A stretch of DNA of 64,000 nucleotides. Source: Odiellus spinosus. Taxonomy: Eukaryota; Arthropoda; Arachnida; Opiliones; Phalangiidae. Under the pieces are notes generated by a model. That model saw only the letters and a list, made by a program, of their open reading frames with translations. It did no database searches and was not told the DNA's origin. How positions within the stretch are numbered: the first letter of the stretch is position 1; every line of letters begins with the position of its first letter. Both the position numbers and the translations under genes were made by a program. Shown here one piece after another: positions 1-11,668 of this stretch. The stretch spans positions 7,690,501-7,754,500 of the forward strand of contig OY987226.1 in assembly GCA_963920705.1 (NCBI GenBank). Reading direction: 5' to 3'.

Positions 1-211
1 TTTGAGTTCAGCTTTATATTCTTTTTTATCGCTATACGGGTTAAAGGTTTTTGAACTTTCATATATATAAAAATGATTAATACATAATTATATTCAGTAT
101 TTAAAATTTAGTATAGCTATTTTTGGCTCCTGTCCTAAAAATGGGGAAAATAATTAATTTTTAAAGGGATGGTAAAGAGGAAATTCGAGTGTTTTTATTT
201 ATCGATACTGT

Positions 212-548
212 CAGAAGCCGATGAAACCATCCTTTGAAGTCTACTACTCCAATGTTCCATATAGCGCTCCTCTCTGTATGGGTAAAATTCCCAATTTTAC
301 GAGTTAGAAGGGGTCCTACTTCATCCCCCCTGTCTACGGAAAATTGGAAATTCTCTCTCTCCACAAACGACGACGTTTTTTGGACGAACTCCAAGGCTGC
401 TAGAGATATTCGCTCGACGAGCTCCCGCTCCGAAAACATCTACCGTTTGGAGGCGTACGAATCGCGCCTTTTGAGAATAACCCATACAGAGAGGGATAGA
501 CAAGACCCGGGAGTAATAGACTTCAAAGGAGGGTTTCATCGGCTTCTG
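212..548 (+). mobile_element. MITE family A, copy A1
   Basis: This is a non-autonomous palindromic DNA element of 337 bp. Its terminal inverted repeats begin CAGAAGCCGATGAAAC and run for about 38 bp at each end. The flanking 7-mers are ATACTGT on the left and ATGCTGT on the right, a 7-bp target duplication with one mismatch. It has no transposase coding capacity. Short open frames inside it are by-products of the inverted repeat. It has the same orientation as the copy at 14.4 kb and is opposite to those at 1.25 and 43.7 kb. Confidence 0.9.
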
Positions 549-885
549 ATGCTGTATTATTAAAATAAGACTCTTTCCCCTTATTAAAACATTCGGAAAA
601 TGACTCTGAATTGTAAGAAAACAATGCAAACATTGTGGTTTTGGCATATAACTAACTGACTAATCAAAAGACACCCCACCTTTGGCATCATGAAATCTCT
701 GCGAGACACGCAAATATCACCCTTTTAAAATAAGTTAGGTGAATTCTTTAGTAATGATAAATGTCCAAAATTTACGTGAAAATAGGAAAACAGTATCAAA
801 ATACTAAGATGAGAACAAAAATTTAATAAAAACCAATAAACACAGCGCAAACTTAGAATATATGTGAATAAGTACCCCACAATTA
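549..885. other. Non-genic spacer
   Basis: AT-rich sequence between two MITEs. I see no credible open frame, splice pair, RNA gene or repeat unit here. Confidence 0.5.
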
Positions 886-1653
886 CTAAGAGAATGCAAC
901 CTCATAATAAGTAATTTCAAATCGATACTATGCTAGGTAAATGTACCGGCAGATTCTGATTCGAGACACTCTAGCGGCGGCAGACAGTCTAAATAGTGAA
1001 ATCGGAAACGCGACTCTTGGGGAGATGGGATGAAGACAATATAGCCAAGCGCGGCCCGCCTTAATTCCGTCCCTCTCTCCTAACTCAAAATATCGAGGAA
1101 GAGTCCAAATCACTCGAGGTATAGGAGGTACAGGAGTGATGACTTTTTGGCTAGTTTTAAGGGATGGACTGGCCCTTATCTGATAGTGTTAAGCTATATT
1201 GGTCGTTGTTTACTTTATAGGAATAAAGTGGTCGACTTTTGATTATATTTAAACAGAAGCCGATGAAACCCTCCTTTGAAGTCTATTACTCCCTGGTCTT
1301 GTCTACCCCTCTCTGTATGGGTTAGTTTCAAAAAGCGCGATTCGTACGCCTCCTAACGGTAGATATTTTCGAAGCGGGAGTTCGTCGAGCGAATATCTCT
1401 AGCAGCCTTGGAGTTCGTCAAAAAAACGTCGTCGTTTGTGGAGAGAGAGAATTTCCAATTTTGCGTAGACAGGGGGGTATGAAGTAGGACCCCTCCGATC
1501 TCGTAAAATTGGGGATTTTACCCATACAGAGAGTAGCGCTATATGGAACATTAGAGTAGTAGACTTCAAAGGAGGATTTCATCGGCTTCTGATTTAAACG
1601 ACAAGGAATCGATAAAAAAATCACATATTGTTTGGTTGCATTCTCCCTTTAAG
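886..1653. mobile_element. MITE family E, copy E1, interrupted by MITE A2
   Basis: The left end reads AAGAGAATGCAACC and the right end GGTTGCATTCTCCCTTTAAG, forming inverted termini that continue inward through a diverged run containing ATCGAT. The same termini bound the element at 41.7 kb. A family A MITE (1254-1591) sits inside the right half. Without it and one target duplication the element is about 420 bp. The interior (about 925-1240) is homologous, in opposite orientation, to 23.77-24.09 kb. The TTTAA-rich borders hint at a TTAA-type target, but the exact duplication is not clear. Confidence 0.7.
1254..1591 (-). mobile_element. MITE family A, copy A2, nested in E1
   Basis: This 338-bp copy has CAGAAGCCGATGAAAC termini and a perfect 7-bp target duplication, ATTTAAA, at 1247-1253 and 1592-1598. 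It is inverted relative to copies A1 and A3. It lies inside the family E element, so it inserted later. Confidence 0.95.
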
Positions 1654-2397
1654 GACCTGCTCTCTGTATATTTTGAGAGACTGGTATATTTCAATACTTT
1701 TGTTTAATTTTGCTAATCGTATTCTGTGAGGGGCCGACATTTTTGAAATAATATCCATAAGCCAATAAAAACAATGATTGCAAAGTGGCCACGCAGCCAA
1801 CCAGCCAGACAGGAGACTGCTTTATATCTTGAAAAATATAACTCAGCCCCGAGAAATGACGAAAAAATAAATAAATAAGAAGTATAAGGCCTGTATTCAT
1901 TCTTTCGCAAGAACGTTGGAAGCGACCACCAAGAGTAGAATTGGCTTTTCAAGAAGAATTCGAAAATCTATGTTATTTCCTATGGGATTAAACATTGCGT
2001 GTTTATCCGCCAAAGCTTCTGTTACATTAAGAAACCACTATTTTGGAACAAAAGCGTAGCTCGGTTCACCCTGAAGCAAATTTTTGAACAGCAAAAAAAA
2101 AAACGTTTTTTAAAAAATAAAGAGTTCAAAAACTTAAAGCGCTTAAGAAGTCATCGTGGCGTGAAAACGCTCCCCAATCTGTCCTCAGAGTGCAAAAATA
2201 AGAAGGTAACAAGGTGGACAACGTCACCAATAATAGTCATCCTCGCCACAAGGGATGGAGAAAATTTATATTGAGAAGCAAATAGCCAAGAAGTTAGAAA
2301 GAACACCTGATGTTATCTGTACCCATTACTGGAGGAGTTTTTGTAACTATAGGGAATGGCATTGAGGTGAGACTTAGTCCTCTAACGTTGTAAGTTC
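1654..2397. other. Non-genic spacer
   Basis: A frame open for 91 codons lies at 1999-2274 (plus). It is lysine-rich and matches no family I know, so I do not call it a gene. The stretch just before the satellite (about 2350-2397) carries a weak match to the satellite unit and may be its eroded edge. Confidence 0.4.
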
Positions 2398-3543
2398 AGA
2401 ATGCCTGATCTTCCAGAATTTATCTCAAGGAATGCCTAATCTTCCAGAATTTATCTCAAGGAATGCCTAATCTTCCAGAATTTATCTCAAGGAATGCCTA
2501 ATCTTCCAGAATTTATCTCAAGGAATGCCTAATCTTCGAGAATTTATCTCAAGGAATGCCTGATCTTCGAGAATTTATCTCAAGGAATGCATAATCTTCG
2601 ATAATTTATCTTAAGGAATGCCTAATCTTCGAGAATTTACCTCAAGGAATGCCTAATCTTCGAGAATTTACCTCAAGGAATGCCTAATCTTCGATAATTT
2701 ACCTCAAGGAATGCCTAGTCTTCGAGAATTTATCTCAAGGAATGCCTAGTCTTCGAGAATTTATCTCAAGGAATGCCTAGTCTTCGAGAATTTATCTCAA
2801 GGAATGCCTAGTCTTCGAGAATTTATCTCAAGGAATGCCTAGTCTTCAAGAATGTATCTCAAGGAATGCCTAGTCTTCGAGAATTTATCTCAAGGAATGC
2901 CTAGTCTTCGAGAATTTATCTCAAGGAATGCCTAGTCTTCGAGAATTTATCTCAAGGAATGTCTAGTCTTCGAGAATTTATCTCAAGGAATGTCTAGTCT
3001 TCGAGAATTTATCTCAAGGAATGCCTAGTCTTCGAGAATTTATCTCAAGGAATGCCTAGTCTTCGAGAATTTATCTCAAGGAATGCCTAGTCTTCGAGAA
3101 TTTATCTCAAGGAATGCCTAATCTTCTAGAATTTACCTCAAGGAATGCCTAATCTTCTAGAATTTACCTCAAGGAATGCCTAATCTTCGAGAATTTATGT
3201 CAAGGAATGCCTAGTCTTCGAGAATTTACCTCAAGGAATGCCTAATCTTCGAGAATTTACCTCAAGGAATGCCTAATCTTCGAGAATTTACCTCAAGGAA
3301 TGCCTAATCTTCGTGAATTTATGTCAAGAAATGCCTGATCGTCGAGAATTTATGTCAAGAAATGCCTGATCGTTGAGAATTTATCTCAAGGAATGTCTGA
3401 TCTTCGAGAATTTTTCTTTAGGAATGCCTAATCTTAGAAAATGTATCTCAATGAATGCCTAATCTTAGAAAATGTATCTCAAGGAATGCCTAATCTTCGA
3501 GAATTTATCTGAGAAATGTCTAATCTTGGAGCATTTATCTCAA
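2398..3543 (+). repeat. 31-bp satellite array, about 37 copies
   Basis: A head-to-tail tandem array with a 31-bp period: AGGAATGCCTAGTCTTCGAG followed by AATTTATCTCA. The central copies (about 2700-3120) are nearly identical. The edges carry more substitutions (TTCCAG on the left, TTTACC and TTATGTC on the right), as expected when unequal exchange homogenises the middle. Most units contain the dyad TTCGAGAA, which has the TTCnnGAA form of a minimal heat-shock element, plus an AGGAATG block. No coding frame runs through it. Confidence 0.97.
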
Positions 3544-3906
3544 ATAATAATTGGACATAAGATATATTCGTTATATTTGACATCGTAATACTATATAATA
3601 ATAGCAACGAACCTTACAATTTTCAGGGCGTGCCTTAAAATAAACTCTCGTGTGTGTAAAGAGTAAAACTCCACGGCCTATCCCTACTTTACCCCTGCCT
3701 TCCCTCATCCATAACAGGCTCAAGACTGAAGACTCCTTATTTGAATTCCGCGACCGAGAACCGAGCCAGGGCAAACCCCATATTCCTAGTCGATACACGT
3801 TTTATGTTCTCGTCCGAACGAACGTTTGCTTTACTCTAAAAAAAAACCATAGGAAACAATCTGGCGACCCAACTCGAGAACTTTGAGTTTTAGCCCCCCA
3901 ATAAAT

Positions 3907-3944
<38 letters not shown>

Positions 3945-4837
3945 CAACACACACAAAAAGGCTCTCCTAAAGACGCCTTTAGGATCCCGGAATCTTTGGG
4001 GCGTAAAACTCGTACCGCCTTTGGTGTATTTAACGTTTGTTTCGCCTGAACGCCAAAACCCACTCTCTCTCTCTCTCTCTCTCTCTTTTTTCCCCGAGTC
4101 TTTCTACACTTAGTGAAATACGAACTAGGCTTATGATCGATGTAGTGACGTCACTGATGAGCGCGTTATAGGTAAGGGTCAAAGCCCCCTGGTGTGGGAT
4201 AAGGTGAAGTTTCGACTCGCGAAGCTCTCTCGAAGATACCCAAGAACATCCGTGTGGGGTTCGTCCTTATACCTTCTGTCAGATAACTTTGGCGCTAATC
4301 CTAGCCGCGCTTTTCTTCTATTTTCCTGAGAATATGCGTATACATCACTATCGAAGTGTAAAAACGTGGTAACTCGCTTTATTTCGAAATTACACGGCGC
4401 TGTTCTTTGTAGACATTTTTCAAATCTTATTGACTTACTATAAAATATCCACCATTATTGTTTCGTTTAGTATTTTGGCGAAGGTCCAAAGGACGATCGA
4501 AAATTTTCTGAAACATTCTCTTCTCTTACTGATAGCGCAATTACTAATTAATGGGTGACAGTCGCAATTAAGATAACTCACTTTTGCGCAGTAGAAAAAC
4601 ATTCATAATCTAGAAATAAATTTTTTTTTTCGTTTTTAATCTCTTTAATATAAATCAACTTTGATAGTTCATATGTTTTAGATGGAAATTTAATTTGTAC
4701 GTCATATTCTTAAACGAATTATAACCCTTCATTTAATGTCTGGACCCCACTTCTTTGGGTCTGGTAGTTTTAGCGTTGATTAGTGGGTCTTTATGGATGA
4801 TATGCTTATATGGGAATCTATCATAATTTAAGCTTTA
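3544..4837. other. Non-genic region with possible LTR remnant, poly-A and (CT)n tracts
   Basis: Segment 3625-3880 has an AATAAA-containing stretch followed by AACAATCTGGCGACCC, which resembles the 3' end of an LTR plus a TGGCGACC-type primer-binding site. No gag or pol follows. An AATAAA at 3900 leads into an uninterrupted A33 tract (3910-3942). A perfect 8-bp stem with an ACGC loop lies at 3965-3984. A (CT)n microsatellite spans 4063-4086. I see nothing genic in 4087-4837. Confidence 0.4.
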
Positions 4838-5178
4838 TAGTGAAAACGAAAACGGACATGTTATTTTCTATCCAATCCATATAATATGGGAATTATTCAC
4901 TTTAAAAAAATTACTAACCAATATTTAGGAAAGTAGGCCTAATAAAGCTCTATGGAGAGTTTCACATCTCGCCGTTTAAGCCTATTGCAATATACAACCT
5001 TTCGGTCAAGTTTTCGGCGATTTTTGAAACTGTCCATGGATCCTTTTTAAACCTACTTTCTGAGCTTTAGCTTAATATTTGTTTGTAAATTGTTTTGCTA
5101 CTGACAATGTGAGTTAGGTATATATTTAAAAGAAATCGATTGAAAAAATAACTTATTAGTCTTCATTCTCCATTTAAG
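4838..5178. mobile_element. MITE family E, copy E2 (diverged)
   Basis: The right end CTTCATTCTCCATTTAAG and the inward ATCGATTGAAAAAATAACTT match the family E terminus. The left end (AGTGAAAACGAAAACGGACA) is a diverged counterpart. An internal foldback pairs GAAAGTAGGCCTAATAAAGC (from about 4930) with its partner ending at about 5080. Related GTAGGCTTAA modules recur near 6.0, 24.9 and 30.5 kb. The boundaries are approximate. Confidence 0.5.
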
Positions 5179-6838
5179 TAGCTCTTGATTGATATATATT
5201 AATCAATTGAAAGAATTTTAATTGCAATGAAAATCATATTCTCATTTACTTTTAATATAGTTACCCTATTTTTGCCCTAAGTTGTACATAGTTGCGCGTA
5301 ATGTATGTAGCTGGGTGGTAGCGTGCGGTGATTCCAATATGGAACTACCGATATGGCCGCCGAGGAAATCAATCAAGTCTTCTTCGGGAATTCCTTTACC
5401 GTGCGCTGGGGTTGCCTCTCTCTCTCTCTCACTCTCTCTCGCTCCGCGCAAGCCTTATAAGCAATAAATCAGTTCTATTTCGAGGAAGAACTATGAGGGT
5501 ACAAGGAGGGGTAAGGGTCTTTTATATGAAAGAAAGAACGCGGAAAATTAGTGGAGAAGTACCTATATGAAGTTCTACATCTAAAGATTTTCTTGGAATT
5601 GTAGCTTTATTGTCCCTTAGCTCGGAATAGTTTTGAGGATTATCTGAGCTAGGATTATTGGATTCCAAGACCCGTAGTTCGGTTAACGTTCTTTTTATTA
5701 ATTTCTGCGTACGCCTTAGGGTCAAAGGGTCATGCTTTTAGACAGGTTGTATATATATATATATAGAAAGGTATATTAAAGTCCAATATTCTCCAAAAAT
5801 GGTTGTTTTTAAGTTGGAAGTAGAAGGTTTTGTGTTTTTTGAAACAAAATACTAGATGGAGATCATGGAGTTAAAACTTGTCTTTTAAAATAAATTTTCA
5901 TTTCATTTAAAATATTGGAAGTAAAAAAAACTGGAAATGACGTCAATTAGCCTAGATTATTTTTTACAATTGCTATAGAAATCAATTTTTAAAATACTTG
6001 GAAAGTAGACTTGAGGATCCACGAAGAGTTTGATATCGCGCATTTAAACAGCCTCTGGCCAACCAGGAAAAGAGCGAGGCTCTCAAGCCTCACTTTTTAT
6101 CCTAATTGGCTGGGAACTGTTTAACGGATATTAATCTCTCCATTATCTTAATTTCTAGCTTAATTTAAGTTTTTAATTTTTTTTTTTTTCGTAAAATTGA
6201 TAGAAAATCATTTTTTTCTTGAGGCTTCATTCTCGTTTTAAATTCTCTTTATTGTATTTCCCTCATAAATTGAAGATATACGTACTACTTCAAAGTCAAA
6301 TAACAACCACATTTTCGGGGTATTATTGATTCAGATAAGGGGCGTTTTTCTCGGTAGAACCGCGTACAGTTCGAGTTGGGGAGAGAAAAGAAAAAAAAAA
6401 AAAAGTAAGAGAAATGGTAACTATTATTATTATTCTCATCTCGGAAAATGGGAATGGCGAAAAGAGGGAAAGTGATCTTAATTATCGAATGAGATTCCAC
6501 TATATACATTCAAGCTAGCCGAGGCTTAGTCGTTCCTCGTGTATGCCACGTTGCCAAATTCCGCGGGAAATCCCCCAAAGACTATCTCCCCCGCACACGC
6601 GAGCGTGCCGAGCACGAGGAGTCCGCAGAGCGCGCAATTTCCCCCTCTTATCCCAAGCCGCGCAACCGTTATTAATCACACCCCATGTATACGTTTTTTG
6701 GCTGGAAAGGGGATACGTTTTACCCTTTTACCCGCGCGCCCGCGTCGTCTTCTTCTTAAAGATATAGTCTCCTTTTGGCATCCTCTCCCTCTTTTCCCGC
6801 CATTATTAATGCACCCTTTGCTCACTTTTCTAGATAGC
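5179..6838. other. Non-genic region with an E-type remnant and a CpG-rich patch
   Basis: Around 5990-6246 there is another family E-like remnant ending in TTCATTCTCGTTTTAA. A (TA)n run lies at about 5750-5763 and a poly-A-rich run near 6390. Segment 6530-6760 is much richer in CpG than its surroundings and could be a promoter or an old repeat. I see no splice pair or coding frame that would decide it. Confidence 0.35.
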
Positions 6839-7376
6839 TGTACATACAGGGTGACAATAAGATGATTATTTTTCGAATTCAAAATATTAAGGGACGTTTA
6901 AAGTATAGACAGGCAACCTGACTTTAGAAATTGAACAAATCCTTCAACTTTATAAGACGACATACTGCAGGTGACGATGAAGTGATTAGTATTCCGAAAT
7001 TGGTACAGAAAGATGGCCCAGTATATTACTTCTAGAGTAAATCAGACTCGAAATCGCGACGACCGGGCGAGACTCGCTCCTTCGTTTCGCGAAGGAGAGT
7101 GGAGAGCTGTTTTCCGTCGATATAGTTTCACACCGTAAACGTCTAGACAGTTCGGCGCCATATTAGCACAGCCTACTTAGTACCAATCTCAACCGCTAGA
7201 GAGGGCAATTTCGAATTCCGTATCTTGACCGTTTAGAGTGTTTTGAATTTTTTCCCTCTCTTCTCGGGCGAAAGCTCTGACGACAAAACTTTCAGCACCA
7301 CAAACCAATCATAATATGCCTTGTTGTAAACTTGAAGCCTGATTTACCTCTGATATAATTAACACCCTGTACAAAC
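6839..7376. repeat. Repeat bounded by inverted ACAGGGTG termini
   Basis: The left border reads TGTACATACAGGGTG and the right border CACCCTGTACA, an inverted pair about 540 bp apart. Such ends are common on small insect transposons. The interior is CpG-rich and contains a perfect 8-bp stem with a 5-nt loop (CTCCTTCG/CGAAGGAG, about 7077-7097). I cannot assign a superfamily, and the target duplication is not evident. Confidence 0.45.
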
Positions 7377-8433
7377 ACTGTTTAGCTATAAACCGATCAA
7401 GCCAATGAAATAGGTGGGGTGTAAGTCCTGGTAAAGACGGGAGGCTACAAGGGCGCCGAAAAGATCGGAAAACGCGGTGCATGAACAGGGTACGAAAATA
7501 TCTATGTATGGAAAGTGTTTCTTAAAAAGCAATACCGTCGAATTAAATCGGGCGAACGAGGTATAGATGGCGGGCAAAACTGGGTAAAGGAGTATCTCTT
7601 AAGCGTGTTATTAACTAATACGTTTACTCATGACCCGCCTAGGAGTATATACACCGTGAGTATATATAGAAAGCGTCCCTTTTACAGCTATGTAGAACAG
7701 CATCATGGACTGGTTCTATATGGAAGAAGACGGGGCTGGGAAAAATGGGAGCTCGAGGAAAAAAGATTAAGCTAAATCTCTTTGGTAGGCCCTTAATATA
7801 CGGGGTCTACTATCGTTGCCGGCAACCTAATTAGCTACGCTGTAAGAATTCTGAAGGGCAGCTTGTATATGCAGATACACTTTCCTTTCTATCTCTTGTC
7901 TTTCTTTACATATAGGGTGGTTGGAATTTTCATCTCGTACAAACATAGGCTGGCCTAAATTAGACACGCGACCTGACTCGATTCGGCCCTTGTCAAATTG
8001 ATCTCGCTTCAAATTCGCGAATTTAATCTTTAGAATTTGAAACGGTAAAATCAAACCGATATACAAATCGCCAGGAATCGTTTTATGCGTCACGTCTACA
8101 ATTAAATATAAAGACGTTTATTTTAATATCGGCGGCTGAAGTAAATTAAGTGTTATACTATCTGTATATTTTAGAAAATTACATCAAATTAAAGGCAACC
8201 AAATGTAATTCCTATACGCTGTCCATCGACATTGTGGTTTTCTTCCTCCCTATCTTAAGGGAAAGATCTTTGCCGCCCGCTCAAGCACGACTACACGCGC
8301 GCCTATTTAGATAAGCAGGGAAAATTATACGAGGTCCCGACGTCCCTCGCGTCGCGTAGAGTTCTTCGTTTTCACTCCAATTTTCTTAACAACGAAGCTC
8401 AAAGACGAAGCCTCAGAAGTTATCCTACAACTT
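7377..8433. other. Non-genic spacer
   Basis: Short frames at 7386-7577, 7515-7775 and 7827-8093 have no recognisable domains. The segment about 7920-8050 resembles other interspersed stretches near 6.9 and 47.96 kb, where similar words about GTTTAAAGTA and CAACCTGACT recur, so it is probably an old repeat. Confidence 0.35.
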
Positions 8434-8566
8434 AAATGGAAACTTGGAGCTAAAAATGTAAAAGCTTTTTAATTTATTTTCGGAATCACCATTCCAGAAA
8501 ACGTATTTGAGAATTTTCGATCAATTTTTGACTGCTGTTCCATTTTAAGCTCCAAGTTTCCCTTTA
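8434..8566. mobile_element. MITE family D, copy D1 (short)
   Basis: The left end AAATGGAAACTTGGAGC and the right end GCTCCAAGTTTCCCTTT are inverted. The interior carries TTTTCGGAATCACCATTCC, as does the longer copy at 57.07-57.45 kb. At 133 bp it is a truncated foldback. Confidence 0.7.
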
Positions 8567-11522
8567 ATAAAGCAAAGAAACAGGAGAGATACAGGAAGTA
8601 GAAATAGCCTAGTTTGAGCTCAACGAAACCGTTCTCTGAAAATTTTAGATAGAAAGCTAAAGCTGCCTTTTACTAATTGTCTATGAAAAGATATTCCCAA
8701 TTCAATTCATGGTATATACAGACAGTCCATGAGTAACATAGAACTCATGTCGTCATTTCTCCATGTAATTGCCTAATTTTTCGCCCAGTTTCAAACTGTC
8801 AAACGCTATTACAATTGCGTCATTGAAACGCTTGACGTCAGCATTGCATATATATAACTTTCTGTTCATTTTAAAATAATAAAATTTAATTTTTTCCTTA
8901 CAAAAAATCATCTTCTGTAAAATGAAACTGGTTAAATTGTTCTGAGTAAACTTCAATAGAATCCGTAGCTATCTAAAAAAAATAAACTAAAGCCGTTTTG
9001 CTTCGGGGAAGATATATTTTGCAACCATGGAGTAATAAGATCGGGAGATCGAAGTGTATGAATATAATATTTAATAAAATAGTAACTTTCGTCTCCAATT
9101 TTTATTTCTCCATGGTTGTAATAAAAAAAAACTCCAATGTAAACTGGCATAAGCCTCATCAGACTTTTCCTTTAAGGAATGAACGAAGATGTTTCGCGTT
9201 CAAGATACCAGAGGCTCAGAAGGGGGAGGGGTTTCTAGCGAGTAAATTAAGTTTCACCAATCTCGAAGAATAACAGAGTTAAAATTCATAAGACGAAAAA
9301 AAAAAAAAAAAAAGGGGGTAACCCGGAGGTGGGTAGAGTGGGAGTGGATCTATCAGGGAATTTGGGAATAAAATATATTCGCTTGGAAAATTCGAGCTTC
9401 GTTTTATCTTATCGACACCTATATAAAAAAGTATATATAACAATGTAATGTTACATATATGTATACCCAGACCAAAAAATCGAATTTTCAACGATTCGTT
9501 TGTGGAATTATTTCAAGCGTTGTAAAAAAACGAAGCGGGCACGCGATTCCTTCTCTTTCTTGTTCTTTGACTTGATAATTGCGCTACTAGTATGCTAACC
9601 GACAAACTATATTTTAATTTAAAGGGATAGTGAAAAGCTTAAATTCTACAAAACTAGATTTTCTTTTTTAACGATATACTAACCCGCATGATTGTTCTAA
9701 GTAATATCAATGTAACAAGTAATGAAAATGCAAACTTTAATTGACCGATAATCAGTATTAAGTACTTTAAATATATAATACGAATTTAATTGTTATGGAA
9801 ATAAAATTTCATGGTAAAACTTGTTTTTAAGAGAAGTAGAAAAATTTAGAAATTTAGTGTTGATTGTTTTAAAATTTTATTATCATTACTAAAAGTTGAA
9901 CACATTAAAAATATTAGTGTTAACCACCGCACTTTTTAGCGTAATAGTATTTTAATTCGAAATTAAAACTCAAATTATCGTTTTATTAACTTTAAAATTT
10001 ATTTATTTATACATGATTCATATATAGAAACCTTACCCATTTAACATAGATTCATGAAAGCCCAAGGGCAAAAAAAAGACACCCTCCTTTTAGTTTACAG
10101 GATCAATTAATTAGATTGTACAAAAATATCATGTTACCATCACTTTAGTAAAAGTCTCTTCGCGACAGCGTGGCCGCGCTGGTTTTCTCCTCCCCATTTT
10201 CCGTGTTTATTGGGCAGGGAAACGACTCTATTCATACATATTTAATGGTCTACTTATTCTATACACCAACTTAATAATTCCCACAACTGCCTTTTCATAT
10301 ATATTTCTTCGTGAAGAACCAGTTGATAACGAGTAACAAAAACGAATGAAGCGACGCTTACGATAAACGGAAACAGAGTAAGAGAAATTAATCTCTTCTC
10401 TAGCTTTTAACTGTATTCAAATTTGGTTTATGTACGGACATTTGAGTTTGTAGAAATGAACGAAACCCAATTGTGTCCAAAATATAACTTCTTCTTTCTA
10501 ATTCGATTGGACATTACGTATCAATCCGCCTCAGTATCATCTCTTATCTAATATTAACTTGATTGGATAATATATTCCACCTTTCTTTGTCAGTACGCGC
10601 GATGTTTGGTTCCTCTTACCTCCAAGTAAACAAACCGTAAAGATAACAGGTAGTCTAACGTTACACGCGCTGACAAATCAAGATAAACATATACTAAAGA
10701 GATACTTAATATAAAATGGTTTACAATATCAGTTTGAGTTCAAAGCACGTTCAAATTTAGGAAAGCTTCTATCTCTATGATTTGTTACTTTGAGATAAAA
10801 AGGGGTCGGAACTTTCTATTCGCTTTAAAACACGAACTGATTAGCCTTCTACTTCGTTCGGTTTTCTCTCCTGGATATTTAGACATGTTATAGTAGAAAC
10901 GGTATAGTTTATTCTCGAACTATATATGGATGGAAAAGAGGAGTTAGGCCTAGAATAAAGGGGGTAGAGGACTAAGTTGGTAGAGAAAGTGTCTTCCTCC
11001 CGTATTTCGGAACGTCTCTTTACTTGTCCAACCTTTCGATTTCTGTGTGTCTCTGCGTGTGAAAAAACACGCCTGTTTTTCCTCTTTTCCCTCTTGCTTA
11101 CTCGCCTGCCTGCCTGCTCGGTCTATACTAATATCGATCGACTTTGCACCGTCAGGAGCACCCCTCCTACTGCCCGTTTTTGCCTATACCGTATATTCCA
11201 GATCCTTTTTTAGGGTATAAAGGTGACATTACAAGTGCTCTAGAATGATCATATCCTAATACCCTCCTATGTATTATCGTAAATATCTCGCCGTCGCGTG
11301 ACGTGGCTGTCGAACTTGATTGGCTTGAACATAGAACTGTTTCTCTTAAGAATTTTACCGTCTTTGTTTCGAATATGTATTTCTTATCCCGTAACGTTGA
11401 TAACTTCCCAAGGATATGGATCAAATTAGCGGTCAAACTTGTTTTTTTGAATATTTTTTTTGGAGAACTTTATAACTAATTTTAAGCATCATGTTTATTT
11501 TTGATTTGTTCTTTCATTTTAG
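8567..11522. other. Non-genic region
   Basis: AT-rich sequence. An imperfect inverted pair about CAACCATGGAG/CTCCATGGTTG lies at 9020-9120, and an A-run followed by G-run at 9296-9318. Segment 10960-11215 is pyrimidine-rich and less AT-rich. It shares the word TTTTGCCTATACCGTATA with 29.84 kb, suggesting a dispersed repeat or a shared regulatory element. I found no coding frame that I trust. Confidence 0.35.
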
Positions 11523-11668
11523 CTTTCTTGGAGTCATCCTGTTTTCTTACCTATGCGTCGAATCTTGGTGTTGATGGGGCCGTTGGAAGGCGAGTGTTAA
11601 TGTGCTAGCTTCTAAGAAGCGATGCAGGTGTCGTTCCAGAAGTCGTGCGGAAGATGAGGACATTACAG
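11523..11668 (+). other. Candidate 5' (mostly untranslated) exon
   Basis: A pyrimidine-rich acceptor (TTCTTTCATTTTAG) precedes a 146-bp stretch of balanced composition that ends in ACAG followed by the donor GTAGGA. All three plus frames contain stops, so it is not an internal coding exon. The last ATG (reading MRTLQ) stays open to the donor, so it could be an exon carrying a start codon. No partner exon is identified. It could be a chance splice pair. Confidence 0.3.

Noticed and set aside
212-548. Several overlapping 90-110-codon frames at 161-647 on both strands
   Set aside because: They lie in and across a palindromic MITE and recur in the other copies; they have no domain and are by-products of the inverted repeat.
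2398-3543. CRISPR-like regular repeats
   Set aside because: The units are contiguous with no unique spacers, the genome is eukaryotic, and edge degeneration is typical of satellite DNA.
4140-4180. Hammerhead-like CTGATGA word
   Set aside because: No matching GAAA core or stems could be placed around it.
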